Assembly (NCBI RefSeq): GCF_001412085.1
Contig: NZ_LKEV01000001.1
Location: forward strand, 124,001 to 188,000
Length of the DNA stretch: 64,000 nucleotides
Direction: 5' to 3'
Source of the DNA: Corynebacterium lowii
GTDB taxonomy: Bacteria > Actinomycetota > Actinomycetes > Mycobacteriales > Mycobacteriaceae
The notes under the pieces are model-generated. The model did no database searches and was not told the origin of the DNA. It saw only the letters and a program-made list of their open reading frames with translations. A program made the position numbers and the translations under genes. Shown here piece by piece: positions 52,318 through 61,641 of the stretch (its first letter is position 1; every line of letters starts with the position of its first letter).

Positions 52318-53022
52318 ATGCTCGTTCACGTAAAGCGCAAGGTCACCGCCGGTGCCCTCATCGCCGCGACGGCGGTCAGCTCCTTGGTCGGGGTGGCGCC
52401 CGCCGGTGCGGTTGCCCCTGCGACGTCTGGGGCGGTGACTGTAGCGGCGTCGGGGGCCGGGGTGGCGTCGGAAAGCGGACGCCAGGTGGGCGAGCACCGC
52501 TTCCGCTACATCAAGCAGGACCAGGGGCAGGAAAACCAGTGGTCCGATTGCGGTCCCGCCAGTATCCTCATGGCCCTGCTCCACCACGGTGGAACCCTGC
52601 CGGATAGCTACTCCGATGACAGTCAGGCGGCCGCGATGACGGAGCTACGCAACTCCGCGCCTACCGGCGGTAAAAACCGACACAACTACCTGATGACCTC
52701 GGATGTGAAGAGCATTCTCACCGAGCGCGGTGTGCAGGGGAAGTCCTACGTGCGCGATGACGCCACCAAGGCCATCGAGGAAATCAAGGGCGGCAAGACC
52801 GCCATTGTGCTGACGCAGACCGGCGTGATCCCCGATGAGAAGGGGGCACCGGGCTACGGCCACTTTGTGTATGTTTCGGACTATGATGCCGCCCGCGGCA
52901 CCTTTACCGTGAACGATCCGCTGAAGAAGAGCGAGCGGGCGCACCAGGCCACGGAGAAGGAAATGGAGGGGATTATCACCCAGGCGGCGCAGGGCAATAT
53001 CCCTTGGGCTTATGTGATATAG
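52318..53022 (+). CDS. Secreted C39-like (papain-fold) peptidase-like protein
   Basis: A 234-residue protein with a Sec signal (KRKVTAGALIAATAVSSLVG) cleaved after about residue 31, an Ala/Ser/Val-rich spacer and a C39-like domain. The catalytic triad is visible: Cys78 in WSDCGPASILMAL, His182 in YGHFVYVSDYD and Asp200 in TVNDP. It would cut or bind peptides outside the cell. No partner ABC transporter (as in bacteriocin export) is near. GGGGAGA lies six bases before the ATG. Role in the wall or toward competitors is speculation. Confidence 0.85.
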   Translation: MLVHVKRKVTAGALIAATAVSSLVGVAPAGAVAPATSGAVTVAASGAGVASESGRQVGEHRFRYIKQDQGQENQWSDCGPASILMALLHHGGTLPDSYSDDSQAAAMTELRNSAPTGGKNRHNYLMTSDVKSILTERGVQGKSYVRDDATKAIEEIKGGKTAIVLTQTGVIPDEKGAPGYGHFVYVSDYDAARGTFTVNDPLKKSERAHQATEKEMEGIITQAAQGNIPWAYVI

Positions 53023-53133
53023 GGGGTTGGTTTGAGGGGTTATTGCCAGCCCAAAGGCTATGATGCCGAGGTTTCTGAAACCCCTGTACCGCGGCTGGCA
53101 CGCAGCCAAGAACTGTGGTTAAGATAGCGGGCT

Positions 53134-54819
53134 ATGAGTTCAGTGGAATCCGTGAACCCCGCGGTACCCCAACCGACGCGCCAGCCCTCCCTGCTCGACG
53201 CCTCCTGTGAGGCCTTCGTGCGGGATACGGCGGCACTTTCTCCCACCGATGCCACCCACCTGGGCATTGAGGGCTATGACGGCGAACTCCAGGATTTCTC
53301 CCCTGAATACTGGTCTGCCGTAGCCGAGCGCACCCGCGAGATGGTCATGGACGTGGTGGCCTTCGACGAGGGCACCGACGAGTGCGACGACGAGGACGAC
53401 TTTGATTCCGTCGATTACGTCACCGCCGCCGCGCTGCGCGACCGCCTGGGCATCGAGCTGGATAAACACCACCAGCACGAGGACATTCGTCGGCTCAACA
53501 ATATCGACTCTCCCATTCAAACTATCCGCGATACCTTCTTGGTAATGAGCGCGGATACCCCGGAGCAGCGCGATAACCTGCGCTCCCGGCTCTCCAAGGT
53601 TCCGGCCGCCCTTCAGGGCTACCGCGAATCCCTCTCCCTGGCTGCCGGCTGCGGCAAGACCGCCCCGCTGCGCCAGATCGACGCCGTGATCGGCCAGTGC
53701 GAGGACCTGGCCGATTCCGGTTCCATGCTGGAAAACCTCGGTGTGGAACCCGAGTCCCCCGAGGTGGAGGCCGCCAAGCAGGCCTTTGGGGAAATGGCCG
53801 ATTGGCTGGGCGAGCAGATGGTCCCCGCCGCCGCGCCCTGCGACGCCGTGGGCCGCGAGCGCTACGAACTCTTCTCCCACGAGTTCGTGGGCGACGAGGT
53901 AGACCTGGACGAGGCCTACCACTGGGGCTTGGAGCGCCTGCGCGACATCGCCGCCGAACAAGAGGTGGTGGCCCGCCAGCTCTACGGCGAGGACATCACG
54001 GTGCGTCAGGCGATTCACCGCCTGAACAAGGATGAGCGCTACCTCATCACCGGCACCGATAATCTCCAAACCTGGATGCAGGAGACCGCCGATGCCGCCG
54101 TGCGCGACCTCGCGGATACCCACTTTGACATCCCCGAGCAACTGCGCCGCGTGGATTGCCGCATCGACCCCGCGGGCACCGGCGGCATCTTCTACACCCC
54201 GCCCACCGACGATCTGAGCCGCCCCGGCCAAATGTGGTGGTCCGTGCCCAAGGGGCAGGACACCTTCTACACCTGGCAGGAACGCACCACCGTGTTCCAC
54301 GAGGGCGTGCCGGGCCATCACCTCCAATGCAGCATCCCGCTGATCCAGGGCGATTCCCTCAACCTGTGGCGCCGCTCCTGCTGCTGGATCTCCGGCCACG
54401 GCGAGGGCTGGGCTCTCTACGCAGAACAACTCATGGCCGATCTCGGCTACCAGGACGATCCGGGTTATCGTATGGGGCTTCTCGACGCCCAGCGCCTCCG
54501 GGCCGCCCGCGTGGTGCTGGACATCGGCGTACACCTGGGCAAGAAGGTCCCCGAGGGCTCGGGCGTCTGGGATGCCTCCTATGCCAAGGCCTTCCTGCGC
54601 GATAACACCGCGATGTCCGAGGCTAACCTCGCCTTCGAGCTTGACCGTTACCTCGGCTGGCCGGGCCAGGCTCCCTCCTATGCCCTGGGCCAGCGTATGT
54701 GGGAGGGCGTGCGCGATGAGGCCCTGGGCGAGGGCATGAGCCTGCGCGATTTCCACGCCAAGGCGCTGAAATTGGGCTCCATTCCCATGTCTATTTTGCG
54801 CGATGAGGTACTAAGTTAA
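53134..54819 (+). CDS. DUF885 metallopeptidase-like protein
   Basis: A 561-residue protein of the DUF885 family. The zinc-site motif is TVFHEGVPGHHLQ (HExxxxHH type) near residue 390, with GEGWALYAEQLM as the next conserved block and a Tyr/Arg-rich helix after it. Most members are secreted peptidases, but this one has no signal, so it is cytoplasmic. Substrate unknown. ATG at 53134 preceded by TTAAGATAG; the start is uncertain by a few codons. Next gene five bases downstream. Confidence 0.88.
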   Translation: MSSVESVNPAVPQPTRQPSLLDASCEAFVRDTAALSPTDATHLGIEGYDGELQDFSPEYWSAVAERTREMVMDVVAFDEGTDECDDEDDFDSVDYVTAAALRDRLGIELDKHHQHEDIRRLNNIDSPIQTIRDTFLVMSADTPEQRDNLRSRLSKVPAALQGYRESLSLAAGCGKTAPLRQIDAVIGQCEDLADSGSMLENLGVEPESPEVEAAKQAFGEMADWLGEQMVPAAAPCDAVGRERYELFSHEFVGDEVDLDEAYHWGLERLRDIAAEQEVVARQLYGEDITVRQAIHRLNKDERYLITGTDNLQTWMQETADAAVRDLADTHFDIPEQLRRVDCRIDPAGTGGIFYTPPTDDLSRPGQMWWSVPKGQDTFYTWQERTTVFHEGVPGHHLQCSIPLIQGDSLNLWRRSCCWISGHGEGWALYAEQLMADLGYQDDPGYRMGLLDAQRLRAARVVLDIGVHLGKKVPEGSGVWDASYAKAFLRDNTAMSEANLAFELDRYLGWPGQAPSYALGQRMWEGVRDEALGEGMSLRDFHAKALKLGSIPMSILRDEVLS

Positions 54820-54824
54820 GGCGC

Positions 54825-55097
54825 ATGATTGCGCTGATTCGTGGTGGAGGATACCTCCTGGCCTTGGGGCTGTTTTCCTTCATCGCCTCGCTCGTGGCTT
54901 CGGGTCTGGAATACCGGAGGGCAGAAGCTGCGGGTTCGATGCCGGGCCCTACGTCGGAGTGGATTCTCTACTGGCACGGGCTTTCCCTGCTGGTGCTTCT
55001 CCTGGGCGTCGTACTGCTGTGTGTCGGTTTTATCCGGCGCCGCCGCGCCAGCGGTCCCACGCCTGCAACGCCGCGGGCAGCCAACCGGCCAGAATAA
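54825..55097 (+). CDS. Two-span small membrane protein, unknown
   Basis: A 90-residue protein with hydrophobic segments at about 9-27 and 51-67, basic residues at RRRRASG and a Pro/Ala-rich end. It lies five bases after the DUF885 gene and so is probably co-transcribed. The last 68 bases overlap the convergent AbrB gene, which is unusual and suggests the C-terminal tail is either dispensable or misassigned. No family recognised. Confidence 0.6.
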   Translation: MIALIRGGGYLLALGLFSFIASLVASGLEYRRAEAAGSMPGPTSEWILYWHGLSLLVLLLGVVLLCVGFIRRRRASGPTPATPRAANRPE

Positions 55098-56106
55098 ACA
55101 CCGCTATCAGGCGAATCATCTGCATAGCCACTACGACGGCCCCCGCGCCGTCCTCGTGGGAAAGTGCCAGCACCGTTTCCAGGGCGCCCGGCGTGGTGGC
55201 TAGGTAGCCCTCAAAGTACGTGGCGCCCACCCACCGAGCCAACAGCCACCCGGCCCCGGCGCACAGCACCATGAGGCCCACGATGAAGCCCACCGTGGTG
55301 GGCAACTGGTGAGCAAAAAGCCTAAGTGCGGGCACGGAAAGCCCGCCGCCGCAAATCCAGCCGATAGAAAGAAAAGCCATGATGGCGAACACGGGTGGCG
55401 GCTCTAGGCTCCACTGCGGCGGCAGAATCAACCCGCACAGCACGGTGAGCAGCAGCGGCCCCAATACCCCGGAGGCCGGGAGCCTCAAGAGCTTGCCCAC
55501 CTTATCCCCGCCCAGGGCCACTAAGAGGGTGAGCAGCAGAGCGCCCAGGTGGAACTCATAGGATTGCTGCGCCCCGGCCTCCGGGGCGGGCGGGGTAAAA
55601 AGATGCGCCACCACCGGTAGCGTCATGGAGACGATGAGCAGGCGCAGATACTGGGTCAGCGCCACAAAGCGATAATCGGCGCCTAACTCTTGCGCCATGA
55701 TCGGCATGGTGGAGGCCCCGCCTGGCAGCATGGCCAGCACGGCGGTCTCCCGGCTCATCTCCTTCCTAGCCCGCGCCAGCACCATGCCCCCGGCCACTCC
55801 GCAGCCCAGGGTGATAACGGCAAAGAGCACTCCGGGAACCAGGTAGGAGGCCAGCGTAGACGGGGCGATGCCCACCAAAGGCAGTCCGGCCATAATCCCG
55901 ATGATGCCGCGCCCAAAGCGGTAATAATGCGTGTTCACGTGCAATTCCCGCCCGCGCCACAGCGCGCAGGTGCTCGAAACCACAATGGCCGCCACGATCC
56001 ACGCCGCCGGAACTTGCCAGTGGCTCAGCAGCGCCCCCAACGCCACGGAGAGGGGAACCACCACGGACCACGTGCTCAACGTGCTGCGATCGGGAAAGTT
56101 CACCAT
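55030..56106 (-). CDS. AbrB-family membrane protein
   Basis: A 358-residue protein with about ten spans, of the AbrB family once called ammonia monooxygenase. It has two similar halves; ARKEMSRETAVLAMLPGGASTMPIMAQELGADYRFVALTQYLRLL and TTPGALETVLALSHEDGAGAVVVAMQMIRLIAVF are the matching repeats. The role is unknown, possibly in transport. The ATG at 56106 fits the first hydrophobic helix. The gene is divergent from a TSUP gene with only 25 bases between starts; both probably have leaderless transcripts. Confidence 0.87.
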   Translation of the reverse strand: MVNFPDRSTLSTWSVVVPLSVALGALLSHWQVPAAWIVAAIVVSSTCALWRGRELHVNTHYYRFGRGIIGIMAGLPLVGIAPSTLASYLVPGVLFAVITLGCGVAGGMVLARARKEMSRETAVLAMLPGGASTMPIMAQELGADYRFVALTQYLRLLIVSMTLPVVAHLFTPPAPEAGAQQSYEFHLGALLLTLLVALGGDKVGKLLRLPASGVLGPLLLTVLCGLILPPQWSLEPPPVFAIMAFLSIGWICGGGLSVPALRLFAHQLPTTVGFIVGLMVLCAGAGWLLARWVGATYFEGYLATTPGALETVLALSHEDGAGAVVVAMQMIRLIAVFILAGWLPAALQAWDRWRGGAG

Positions 56107-56131
56107 GTGACACCAGGGTAGTGTGATCCCC

Positions 56132-56914
56132 ATGACTGTGGAACTCGGTATCGGCACCTGGGCGCTCTTCCTCGGCGGCGCGGCGCTGGCGGGCTGGGTG
56201 GACGCCCTGGTCGGCGGGGGAGGGCTGATACTCATTCCGCTGTTGCTCTCGGGGGCGCCGCAGATTCCCTACGCCACCGTGCTGGCCAGCAACAAACTGG
56301 CCTCGGTAAGCGGGACGGCGTCGGCAGCTATTACCTTGACGCGCCGCGTGCGTCCCCCGGTGCGGGTGCTGATCTATGCGGTGCCGCTGGCGCTGCTGTG
56401 CGCGATCGGCGGCGCGCTGCTGGCTACCAGCCTGGATAGCGCGGTGATGAGGCCGGTGACCATCGTGCTGCTGGTCTCGGTGGGGATTTTTGTGGCGCTC
56501 AACCCCTCCTTCGGGTCCACCGTGCAACCGAAGGCGTGGAAGGGTTGGCGCGCGGCGGCGGTGCTCGCGGCGGTGGGGCTCATTGCCGCCTACGACGGCT
56601 TCTTTGGCCCCGGCACCGGAATGTTCCTCATCATGGCCTTCACCGCGATTCTGGGGCGCAACTTCCTGGAATCCGCCGCGATGTCCAAGGTGGTCAATAC
56701 CGCCACCAACCTCGGTGCGCTGTGTGTATTCCTCGTGGGCGGGCACGTGTGGTGGGGCTTTGGTCTGGCGCTGGCCGCCGCCAATATCTGCGGGGCGCAA
56801 ATAGGTGCGCGCACCGTGCTCGGCGGCGGCACCCAGCTGGTGCGTTACGCGCTGCTCGCGCTCGTGGTGGTGATGAGCGCATACCTGGGATACCAGCAGT
56901 TCCTTAGCAGCTAG
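56132..56914 (+). CDS. TSUP-family (TauE/SafE) transporter
   Basis: A 260-residue protein with about eight spans. TSUP features: WVDALVGGGGLILIPLLL with the glycine-rich loop near the N-terminus and AYDGFFGPGTGMFLIMAF at the start of the second half. TSUP proteins export sulfite, sulfonates or related organic anions. The ATG at 56132 follows TAGTGT as a -10-like element. Alternative GTG at 56123. Monocistronic. Confidence 0.88.
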   Translation: MTVELGIGTWALFLGGAALAGWVDALVGGGGLILIPLLLSGAPQIPYATVLASNKLASVSGTASAAITLTRRVRPPVRVLIYAVPLALLCAIGGALLATSLDSAVMRPVTIVLLVSVGIFVALNPSFGSTVQPKAWKGWRAAAVLAAVGLIAAYDGFFGPGTGMFLIMAFTAILGRNFLESAAMSKVVNTATNLGALCVFLVGGHVWWGFGLALAAANICGAQIGARTVLGGGTQLVRYALLALVVVMSAYLGYQQFLSS

Positions 56915-56945
56915 AAACAAGGTTGCCGACCTAGCCTTGGGCAGC

Positions 56946-57242
56946 ATGAACCTCCTCGTTGCTATCCCCGCTGGCTGGGCGCACGAGCACGGAGAAGCCC
57001 TAATACGCGGGGCCTGCCGCGCCGCTCACCTGATGGGCATGGAGCACATTCACCTCGTGGCTACCGCCGATGACCTCCCCGACCTCGCCATTCACGCCGC
57101 CGCCCATAGCGCCGAACTCCCCAGCGGCTTCCAACTCTGCCAGCGCGGCGCCTGCGCCGTATTCACAGAGCAACACAGCGTGCTTATCGACGCCCCCTTC
57201 CTCCTGCGCCTCGGCAGAGTGCGGGGGTTGGTGGAGGTGTAA
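56946..57242 (+). CDS. Small cytoplasmic protein, unknown
   Basis: A 98-residue protein rich in His, Ala and Leu (GWAHEHGEALIRGACRAAHLMGMEHIHLVATADDL). TAGCCT before the ATG suggests a leaderless mRNA. The 13-mer GCTTATCGACGCC lies inside it (57182-57194), encoding LIDAP. I recognise no family. Convergent with hrpB, seven bases apart. Confidence 0.6.
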   Translation: MNLLVAIPAGWAHEHGEALIRGACRAAHLMGMEHIHLVATADDLPDLAIHAAAHSAELPSGFQLCQRGACAVFTEQHSVLIDAPFLLRLGRVRGLVEV

Positions 57243-57248
57243 ACCCCT

Positions 57249-59606
57249 CTACATCCGCTTCTTCGTCTTGGCCGTGGCGGGCGCGCTCCACGGGTCCTCC
57301 GGCCAGGGGTGCTTGGGGTAGCGCCCGCGCATCTCCGCGCGCACCTGGGCGTAGGGCCCGGCCCAGAAACTAGTGAGATCCTCGGTAATCGCCAGGTCGC
57401 GGCCCGCAGGCGAGAGCAACCGGAACTGCACCGGCACCCCAGCACAGGTGGGGGAGGCCGCCAACCCAAAGCACTCCTGGAGTTTCACCCGCACCACGGG
57501 GCGGCCCTCCGAGTAGTCCACGCGGGGCTTCGAGCCGCTGGGCACGGGCAGGCGCTCCGGGGCCAGTTCCTCCATGCGGGCGGCCTCCGGCCAGGGCAGT
57601 AGGCGCTGTAAGGCGGGGGAGAGGTCGATCTTATTCACTGGGGTTCCGGTGGCGAGTTGCCGCAATTCCGGGAGCAGCCACACCTCGGGGTCGGCGGCGG
57701 CAATATCCGGCCAGGGCTCGCCTATCCGTTCGCGCAGGAAGACCAATCGCTCGTAGAGGTGCCGGGCGGCCTCGGAGAAGGTGAATATCCCCAGGCCCTC
57801 GGCCCGCACGGTGGCGGCCAGCGCCGTGGTGGCCTGATCGGCGGGCACCTGAACCGGGGTGGCGGAAAGCTCAATGGCCCCAGCGCGGCGCAACAGGCGG
57901 CCACGAACCCGCCCGCCATGCACCTCGGCGCGGTACTCTTCGGTGACCCCCACGGCGTCCAGGGCCTCGGCCTCGTTCAGGCGGGCGGCCGCCCGAATCA
58001 CCGCGCGATTTCCTGCGCGCGAAACCTCCGCCACCGCCAACCACGGCGCTCCCTTGAGCGTGGAGCTCAGCGCGGCGGGCAGGTGCGCCCGCGTGCCCGA
58101 GGCCAGCAGGTATTCCTCCCCCTCCCGGCGCGCCACCAGGTTCGGATAGGCCAGGGCGGTGACCACTCCGGGGCTTGCTGTGCGCGTGTTGGTGGCAGCA
58201 GGGGCCAGGCTTCGCAGCCGGTCTACTTCTCGTTTGGGTGCTTGGAGCGCGGCAATATCGCCGCTGGGGGAATCGGCCAGCACCGCCACGGTCTCCGCGG
58301 CCGCGGGGCCAAGCACCAGCAGCGTGCGCCCCAGGCGCGGGTCGAGAGGCAGAGCGGCCAGCGCCCGGCCTTCCTCGGTGATGGCCCCCTTCTCGTCCAC
58401 CGCACCCAGGCCGCGCAGCGTCTCCTCGGCGGCGCGCAGGGCGGGGGCTGGCGGGGCGTCGATAAGCGGCAGGCCCTCCCCGCGCGGAGTGCCCCAGCAG
58501 GCCAGCCAGAGGGCGGCCTGGGTGAGGTCGCTCACCGCGATTTCCGGGGTGATCGTGGGGTTGAGGTGCGCAAACTCCTGCTCGCTGAAGGCGCGAATCA
58601 CCCGGCCCGGCCCCTCACGCCCGGCGCGCCCCGCGCGCTGCTCGGCGGTGGCCCGCGCCTCCGAGACCGTGACCAGGCCGTTCATCTGACGCGCGGTGTC
58701 GCGCCGGGGTTCGCGGGACAGCCCCGAATCAATCACCGCGCGCACCCCCGGCACGGTGAGCGAGGATTCGGCTATCGACGTCGCCACGATCACCCTCGGC
58801 TTGCCCGTGGCACGCAGGGCGGCCTCGGCCTTATGGGTGGGTAGCCGCCCGTGCAGCGGCACGCCGAGGTCGCCCAGGTGGCCTACCACCCGCTCCACCT
58901 CGCGCACGCCGGGTACAAAAACTAGCGCGGACTCACCGTGCTCGCGCACGTCCCTGCGCGCCAGATCAGCCAGGTGCTCGTAGAACTCCGGAGTGCCGGT
59001 GAGGCGGCCGGGATGCGGGGAATAGGAGACGGCGAGCGGGTGAATGATGGCCGGGCTATCCACGATGGGCGCCCCTCCCATGAGGTCTGCGTAGCGCTGG
59101 GCCTGCACCGTGGCGGACATCGCCACCAACACCAGATCCTCGCGCAACTGGGTTACCTCGATGAGCATGCCCAGCAGCACATCGGTATCCAGGTGGCGCT
59201 CGTGAACCTCGTCCACCACCACCGCGCCGATGCCGTCCAAGGAAGGATCGGCCAACACCATGCGCAGCAGCACCCCAGGGGTCACGAACTCCACCGCGCT
59301 GCCGCGCAGGCTATGACCACGCATGCGATGACCCACGCGCTCGCCCAGGGCGGAACCGTCGAGGGACGCCAGGCGCTGCGCCGCCGAGCGCACGGCCACG
59401 CGGCGCGGGGCGCACACTAATACTTTGGTGTGGTGCTCGTTGCGCCAGTTGGCCAGCGCCGGGGGCACCAGCGTGGTCTTACCCGTGCCCGGCGGGGCCT
59501 GCACCACGGCGCGGCCATGCTCGCGGCAGGCCGCTTCTAACTCGGGCAGGGCCGCAGCGAAGGGGAGACCTTGGCCGATGCGGGCGAGATCGAAGGGGCG
59601 GTTCAC
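57249..59606 (-). CDS. hrpB: ATP-dependent helicase HrpB
   Basis: A 785-residue DEAH-type helicase. Motifs in order: PPGTGKTTLVPPAL (Walker A, near residue 42), VVVDEVHERHLDTD (DEVH motif), SATVQAQ, VATSIAESSLTVPGVRAVIDSG, and QRAGRAGREGPGRV. A long C-terminal HrpB-specific domain follows. The cellular role is unclear in most bacteria; the fold suggests RNA or DNA unwinding. It overlaps the downstream end of the acetyltransferase gene by four bases. One 13-mer lies inside it at 58455. Confidence 0.94.
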   Translation of the reverse strand: MNRPFDLARIGQGLPFAAALPELEAACREHGRAVVQAPPGTGKTTLVPPALANWRNEHHTKVLVCAPRRVAVRSAAQRLASLDGSALGERVGHRMRGHSLRGSAVEFVTPGVLLRMVLADPSLDGIGAVVVDEVHERHLDTDVLLGMLIEVTQLREDLVLVAMSATVQAQRYADLMGGAPIVDSPAIIHPLAVSYSPHPGRLTGTPEFYEHLADLARRDVREHGESALVFVPGVREVERVVGHLGDLGVPLHGRLPTHKAEAALRATGKPRVIVATSIAESSLTVPGVRAVIDSGLSREPRRDTARQMNGLVTVSEARATAEQRAGRAGREGPGRVIRAFSEQEFAHLNPTITPEIAVSDLTQAALWLACWGTPRGEGLPLIDAPPAPALRAAEETLRGLGAVDEKGAITEEGRALAALPLDPRLGRTLLVLGPAAAETVAVLADSPSGDIAALQAPKREVDRLRSLAPAATNTRTASPGVVTALAYPNLVARREGEEYLLASGTRAHLPAALSSTLKGAPWLAVAEVSRAGNRAVIRAAARLNEAEALDAVGVTEEYRAEVHGGRVRGRLLRRAGAIELSATPVQVPADQATTALAATVRAEGLGIFTFSEAARHLYERLVFLRERIGEPWPDIAAADPEVWLLPELRQLATGTPVNKIDLSPALQRLLPWPEAARMEELAPERLPVPSGSKPRVDYSEGRPVVRVKLQECFGLAASPTCAGVPVQFRLLSPAGRDLAITEDLTSFWAGPYAQVRAEMRGRYPKHPWPEDPWSAPATAKTKKRM

Positions 59607-60223
59607 TCTTGAGTCAGTTCTGCTCGTTCCGCGGCCGCGCGCTCCGGGCTGCGCTGTCGCACCACCCGCGCCGGGTGGCCCACTGCCACGCTATCGCTGG
59701 GAATATCGCGGGTGACTAGGGAACCCGCCCCGATGGTCACCCGATCCCCAATGGTGATTCCCGGCAACACCACCACCCCGGCCCCAATCCACGTATCGCG
59801 CCCGATGGTGATGGATTCGGCCTTCTCCCAGCCCTCCCTGCGCATATCCACGTCATCGACCGGGTGGCCCACCGTGAGGAGCTGGCAATTCGGCCCGATC
59901 ATGGTGTGGTCCCCAATGTGCACGTGCGCGCTGCTGAGAATGGTTACCCCGGCGTTGATGAACACCCCTTCGCCCAGGTGCAGGTGGCGGCCGTATTCCA
60001 CCATCGCGGGGGCGATGATGGTGGCCTCCGCGTGCTCGGCTCCGGTGAGTTCGCGGACGAGCTCGCGGGCGGCGTCGGGCTGCGTATTGCCCAGCTCGTT
60101 GAGGCGGCGCAGAACCTGCGCGCTGCGCATCTGCTCGGCGGTGAGTTCGGTGCTGCCCGGCATGTGCCAGCGCCCCGAGGCCATCTGGTCCAGAGAAGTA
60201 TGGTGCTGATCCATGCACTCCAT
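59603..60223 (-). CDS. Sugar O-acetyltransferase (hexapeptide repeat, Maa/LacA type)
   Basis: A 206-residue trimeric acetyltransferase of the left-handed beta-helix class. After a helical N-terminus come hexapeptide repeats (VFINAGVTILSSAHVHIGDHTMIGPNC and IGAGVVVLPGITIGDRVTIGAGSLVT) and the active-site His in a VTILSSAHVHIG-like coil. It acetylates maltose, galactosides or similar. The start ATG 60223 is in a leaderless position after TATATG; ATG 60214 is the alternative. Coupled to hrpB by a four-base overlap, divergent from an SDR gene. Confidence 0.9.
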   Translation of the reverse strand: MECMDQHHTSLDQMASGRWHMPGSTELTAEQMRSAQVLRRLNELGNTQPDAARELVRELTGAEHAEATIIAPAMVEYGRHLHLGEGVFINAGVTILSSAHVHIGDHTMIGPNCQLLTVGHPVDDVDMRREGWEKAESITIGRDTWIGAGVVVLPGITIGDRVTIGAGSLVTRDIPSDSVAVGHPARVVRQRSPERAAAERAELTQE

Positions 60224-60247
60224 TATGGGGGCATATAGTGGGGTGGC

Positions 60248-60997
60248 ATGAGTGCTACCTCACAACCTACTGCACATCCTGGAAAGATAGCTGTGGTCAC
60301 CGGTGCCTCCTCCGGTATCGGCGCCGCCAGCGCCCGCGCCTTAGCAGGCGACGGTTGGTACGTAATCGCCGCCGCCCGTCGCTTCGAGCGTGTGGCCGCC
60401 CTGGCCGAGGAGATCGGCGGCGAGGCCCTGCGCCTGGACGTCACCAAGCAGGACTCCGTGGACGCCCTCGCGGCCCGCGTGGCGGAACTCGGGGGCGTCG
60501 ATGTGCTGGTGAACAATGCTGGTGGCGCCCGCGGCCTCGAACCCGTGCGCGAGGCCGACGAGGAGAAGTGGCGCTGGATGTACGAGGTCAACGTGCTGGG
60601 CACCCTGCGCGTGAGCAATGCCCTGCGCCCTCACCTGCTGGAATGCGGCGGCCTGCTCATCAACATCGGCTCGATGGCCTCCATGACCGCCTACCCCGGC
60701 GGGGCCGGATACAACGCCGCCAAGTTCGGACTGCGCGCCCTCACCCGCGTGCAGCGCCTGGAAGAAGCCGCCGAGGGCGCTCACCTGCGCGTTACCCAAA
60801 TCGACCCCGGCCGCGTGCATACCGAGGAGTTTTCCCTCAACCGCTTTGACGGAGACGCCGAGCGCGCCGCTGCCGTGTACGAGGATGTGCTCAGCCTCAC
60901 CGCCGAGGACGTGGCCGAATCCGTGCGCTGGGTGGCCTCGCTGCCTGCCCACGTGAACATCGACCACCTCCACATGATGCCGAGGGACCAAGCATGA
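60248..60997 (+). CDS. Short-chain dehydrogenase/reductase
   Basis: A 249-residue NAD(P)-dependent enzyme of the classical SDR type. TGASSGIGAASA at about 17-28 binds the cofactor, NNAGG follows, the catalytic Ser lies in INIGSMAS and YNAAK holds the catalytic Tyr and Lys. Closest visible pattern is YdfG-type (serine/3-hydroxy-acid dehydrogenase), not proven. TATAGT lies eight bases before the ATG, so it is probably leaderless. The stop overlaps the LysE gene start by four bases, so both are co-translated. Confidence 0.9.
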   Translation: MSATSQPTAHPGKIAVVTGASSGIGAASARALAGDGWYVIAAARRFERVAALAEEIGGEALRLDVTKQDSVDALAARVAELGGVDVLVNNAGGARGLEPVREADEEKWRWMYEVNVLGTLRVSNALRPHLLECGGLLINIGSMASMTAYPGGAGYNAAKFGLRALTRVQRLEEAAEGAHLRVTQIDPGRVHTEEFSLNRFDGDAERAAAVYEDVLSLTAEDVAESVRWVASLPAHVNIDHLHMMPRDQA

Positions 60998-61641
60998 GCC
61001 TGAGTTCCTTCGGCGCGCTGCTCGCCATCTGGGTGGCCGCCATCGTCAGCCCCGGCCCCGACATCGTGCAGATCACCCGTATGGGTGCGCGCAGCCGCCG
61101 CGCCGGGGTGTGGTGCGCCGTGGGCATCATGACCGGCAACGCCCTGTGGATCATCGCCTCACTCGCCGGGCTCTCCGCCCTGATTACGGCCTACCCCGCC
61201 ATTTTGGGTTGGCTGCAACTCCTCGGCGGGTCCTACCTGGGCTTTCTTGGGTGGAAAGCGCTGCGCGGCGGACTGGCGGCGCGGGGTTCTTCGGGCTCGG
61301 GGCCGCTGGAGGAGGCGGGTGCCGTGACCGGGAGGCTGAGCGACGCCGCCGCCTGGCGAGGCGGCCTGGCCACCAACCTCGCCAACCCCAAAGCCGTGGT
61401 GTTCTTCGGAGCGGTCTTTGCCCAGTTCATCTGTCCCGACATGGGTATGCAGTGGGCCGTGCTCGTGGCTGTGGCCCTCATCGTGGTGGGCCTGGCGTGG
61501 TTCGTGGGCTTCGCCCTGGCCGTTCAGGCCCTTTCGGCCCGGATCGCTCGGGGCGCCGCGACCATCGACATCGTGACTGGCGGCGTGTTTTTGCTGCTCG
61601 CCGCGTTCATGGTGGTGGAAGGCCTGCGGACGTTGCTCTAA
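60994..61641 (+). CDS. LysE-family exporter (RhtB type)
   Basis: A 215-residue membrane protein with six spans. Family pattern: WVAAIVSPGPDIVQITRMGARSRRAG (LysE signature in the first loop), then GGLATNLANPKAVVFFGAVFAQF. Exports amino acids or related compounds; substrate not predictable. It is coupled to the SDR gene by the overlap ATGA. Its TAA stop is the first base triplet of the composite repeat copy D. Confidence 0.91.
   Translation: MSLSSFGALLAIWVAAIVSPGPDIVQITRMGARSRRAGVWCAVGIMTGNALWIIASLAGLSALITAYPAILGWLQLLGGSYLGFLGWKALRGGLAARGSSGSGPLEEAGAVTGRLSDAAAWRGGLATNLANPKAVVFFGAVFAQFICPDMGMQWAVLVAVALIVVGLAWFVGFALAVQALSARIARGAATIDIVTGGVFLLLAAFMVVEGLRTLL

Noticed and set aside
53140..54756. 538-codon minus-strand frame opposite the DUF885 gene
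   Set aside because: The plus strand has intact DUF885 motifs; the opposite product is glycine/histidine-rich and unlike any family.
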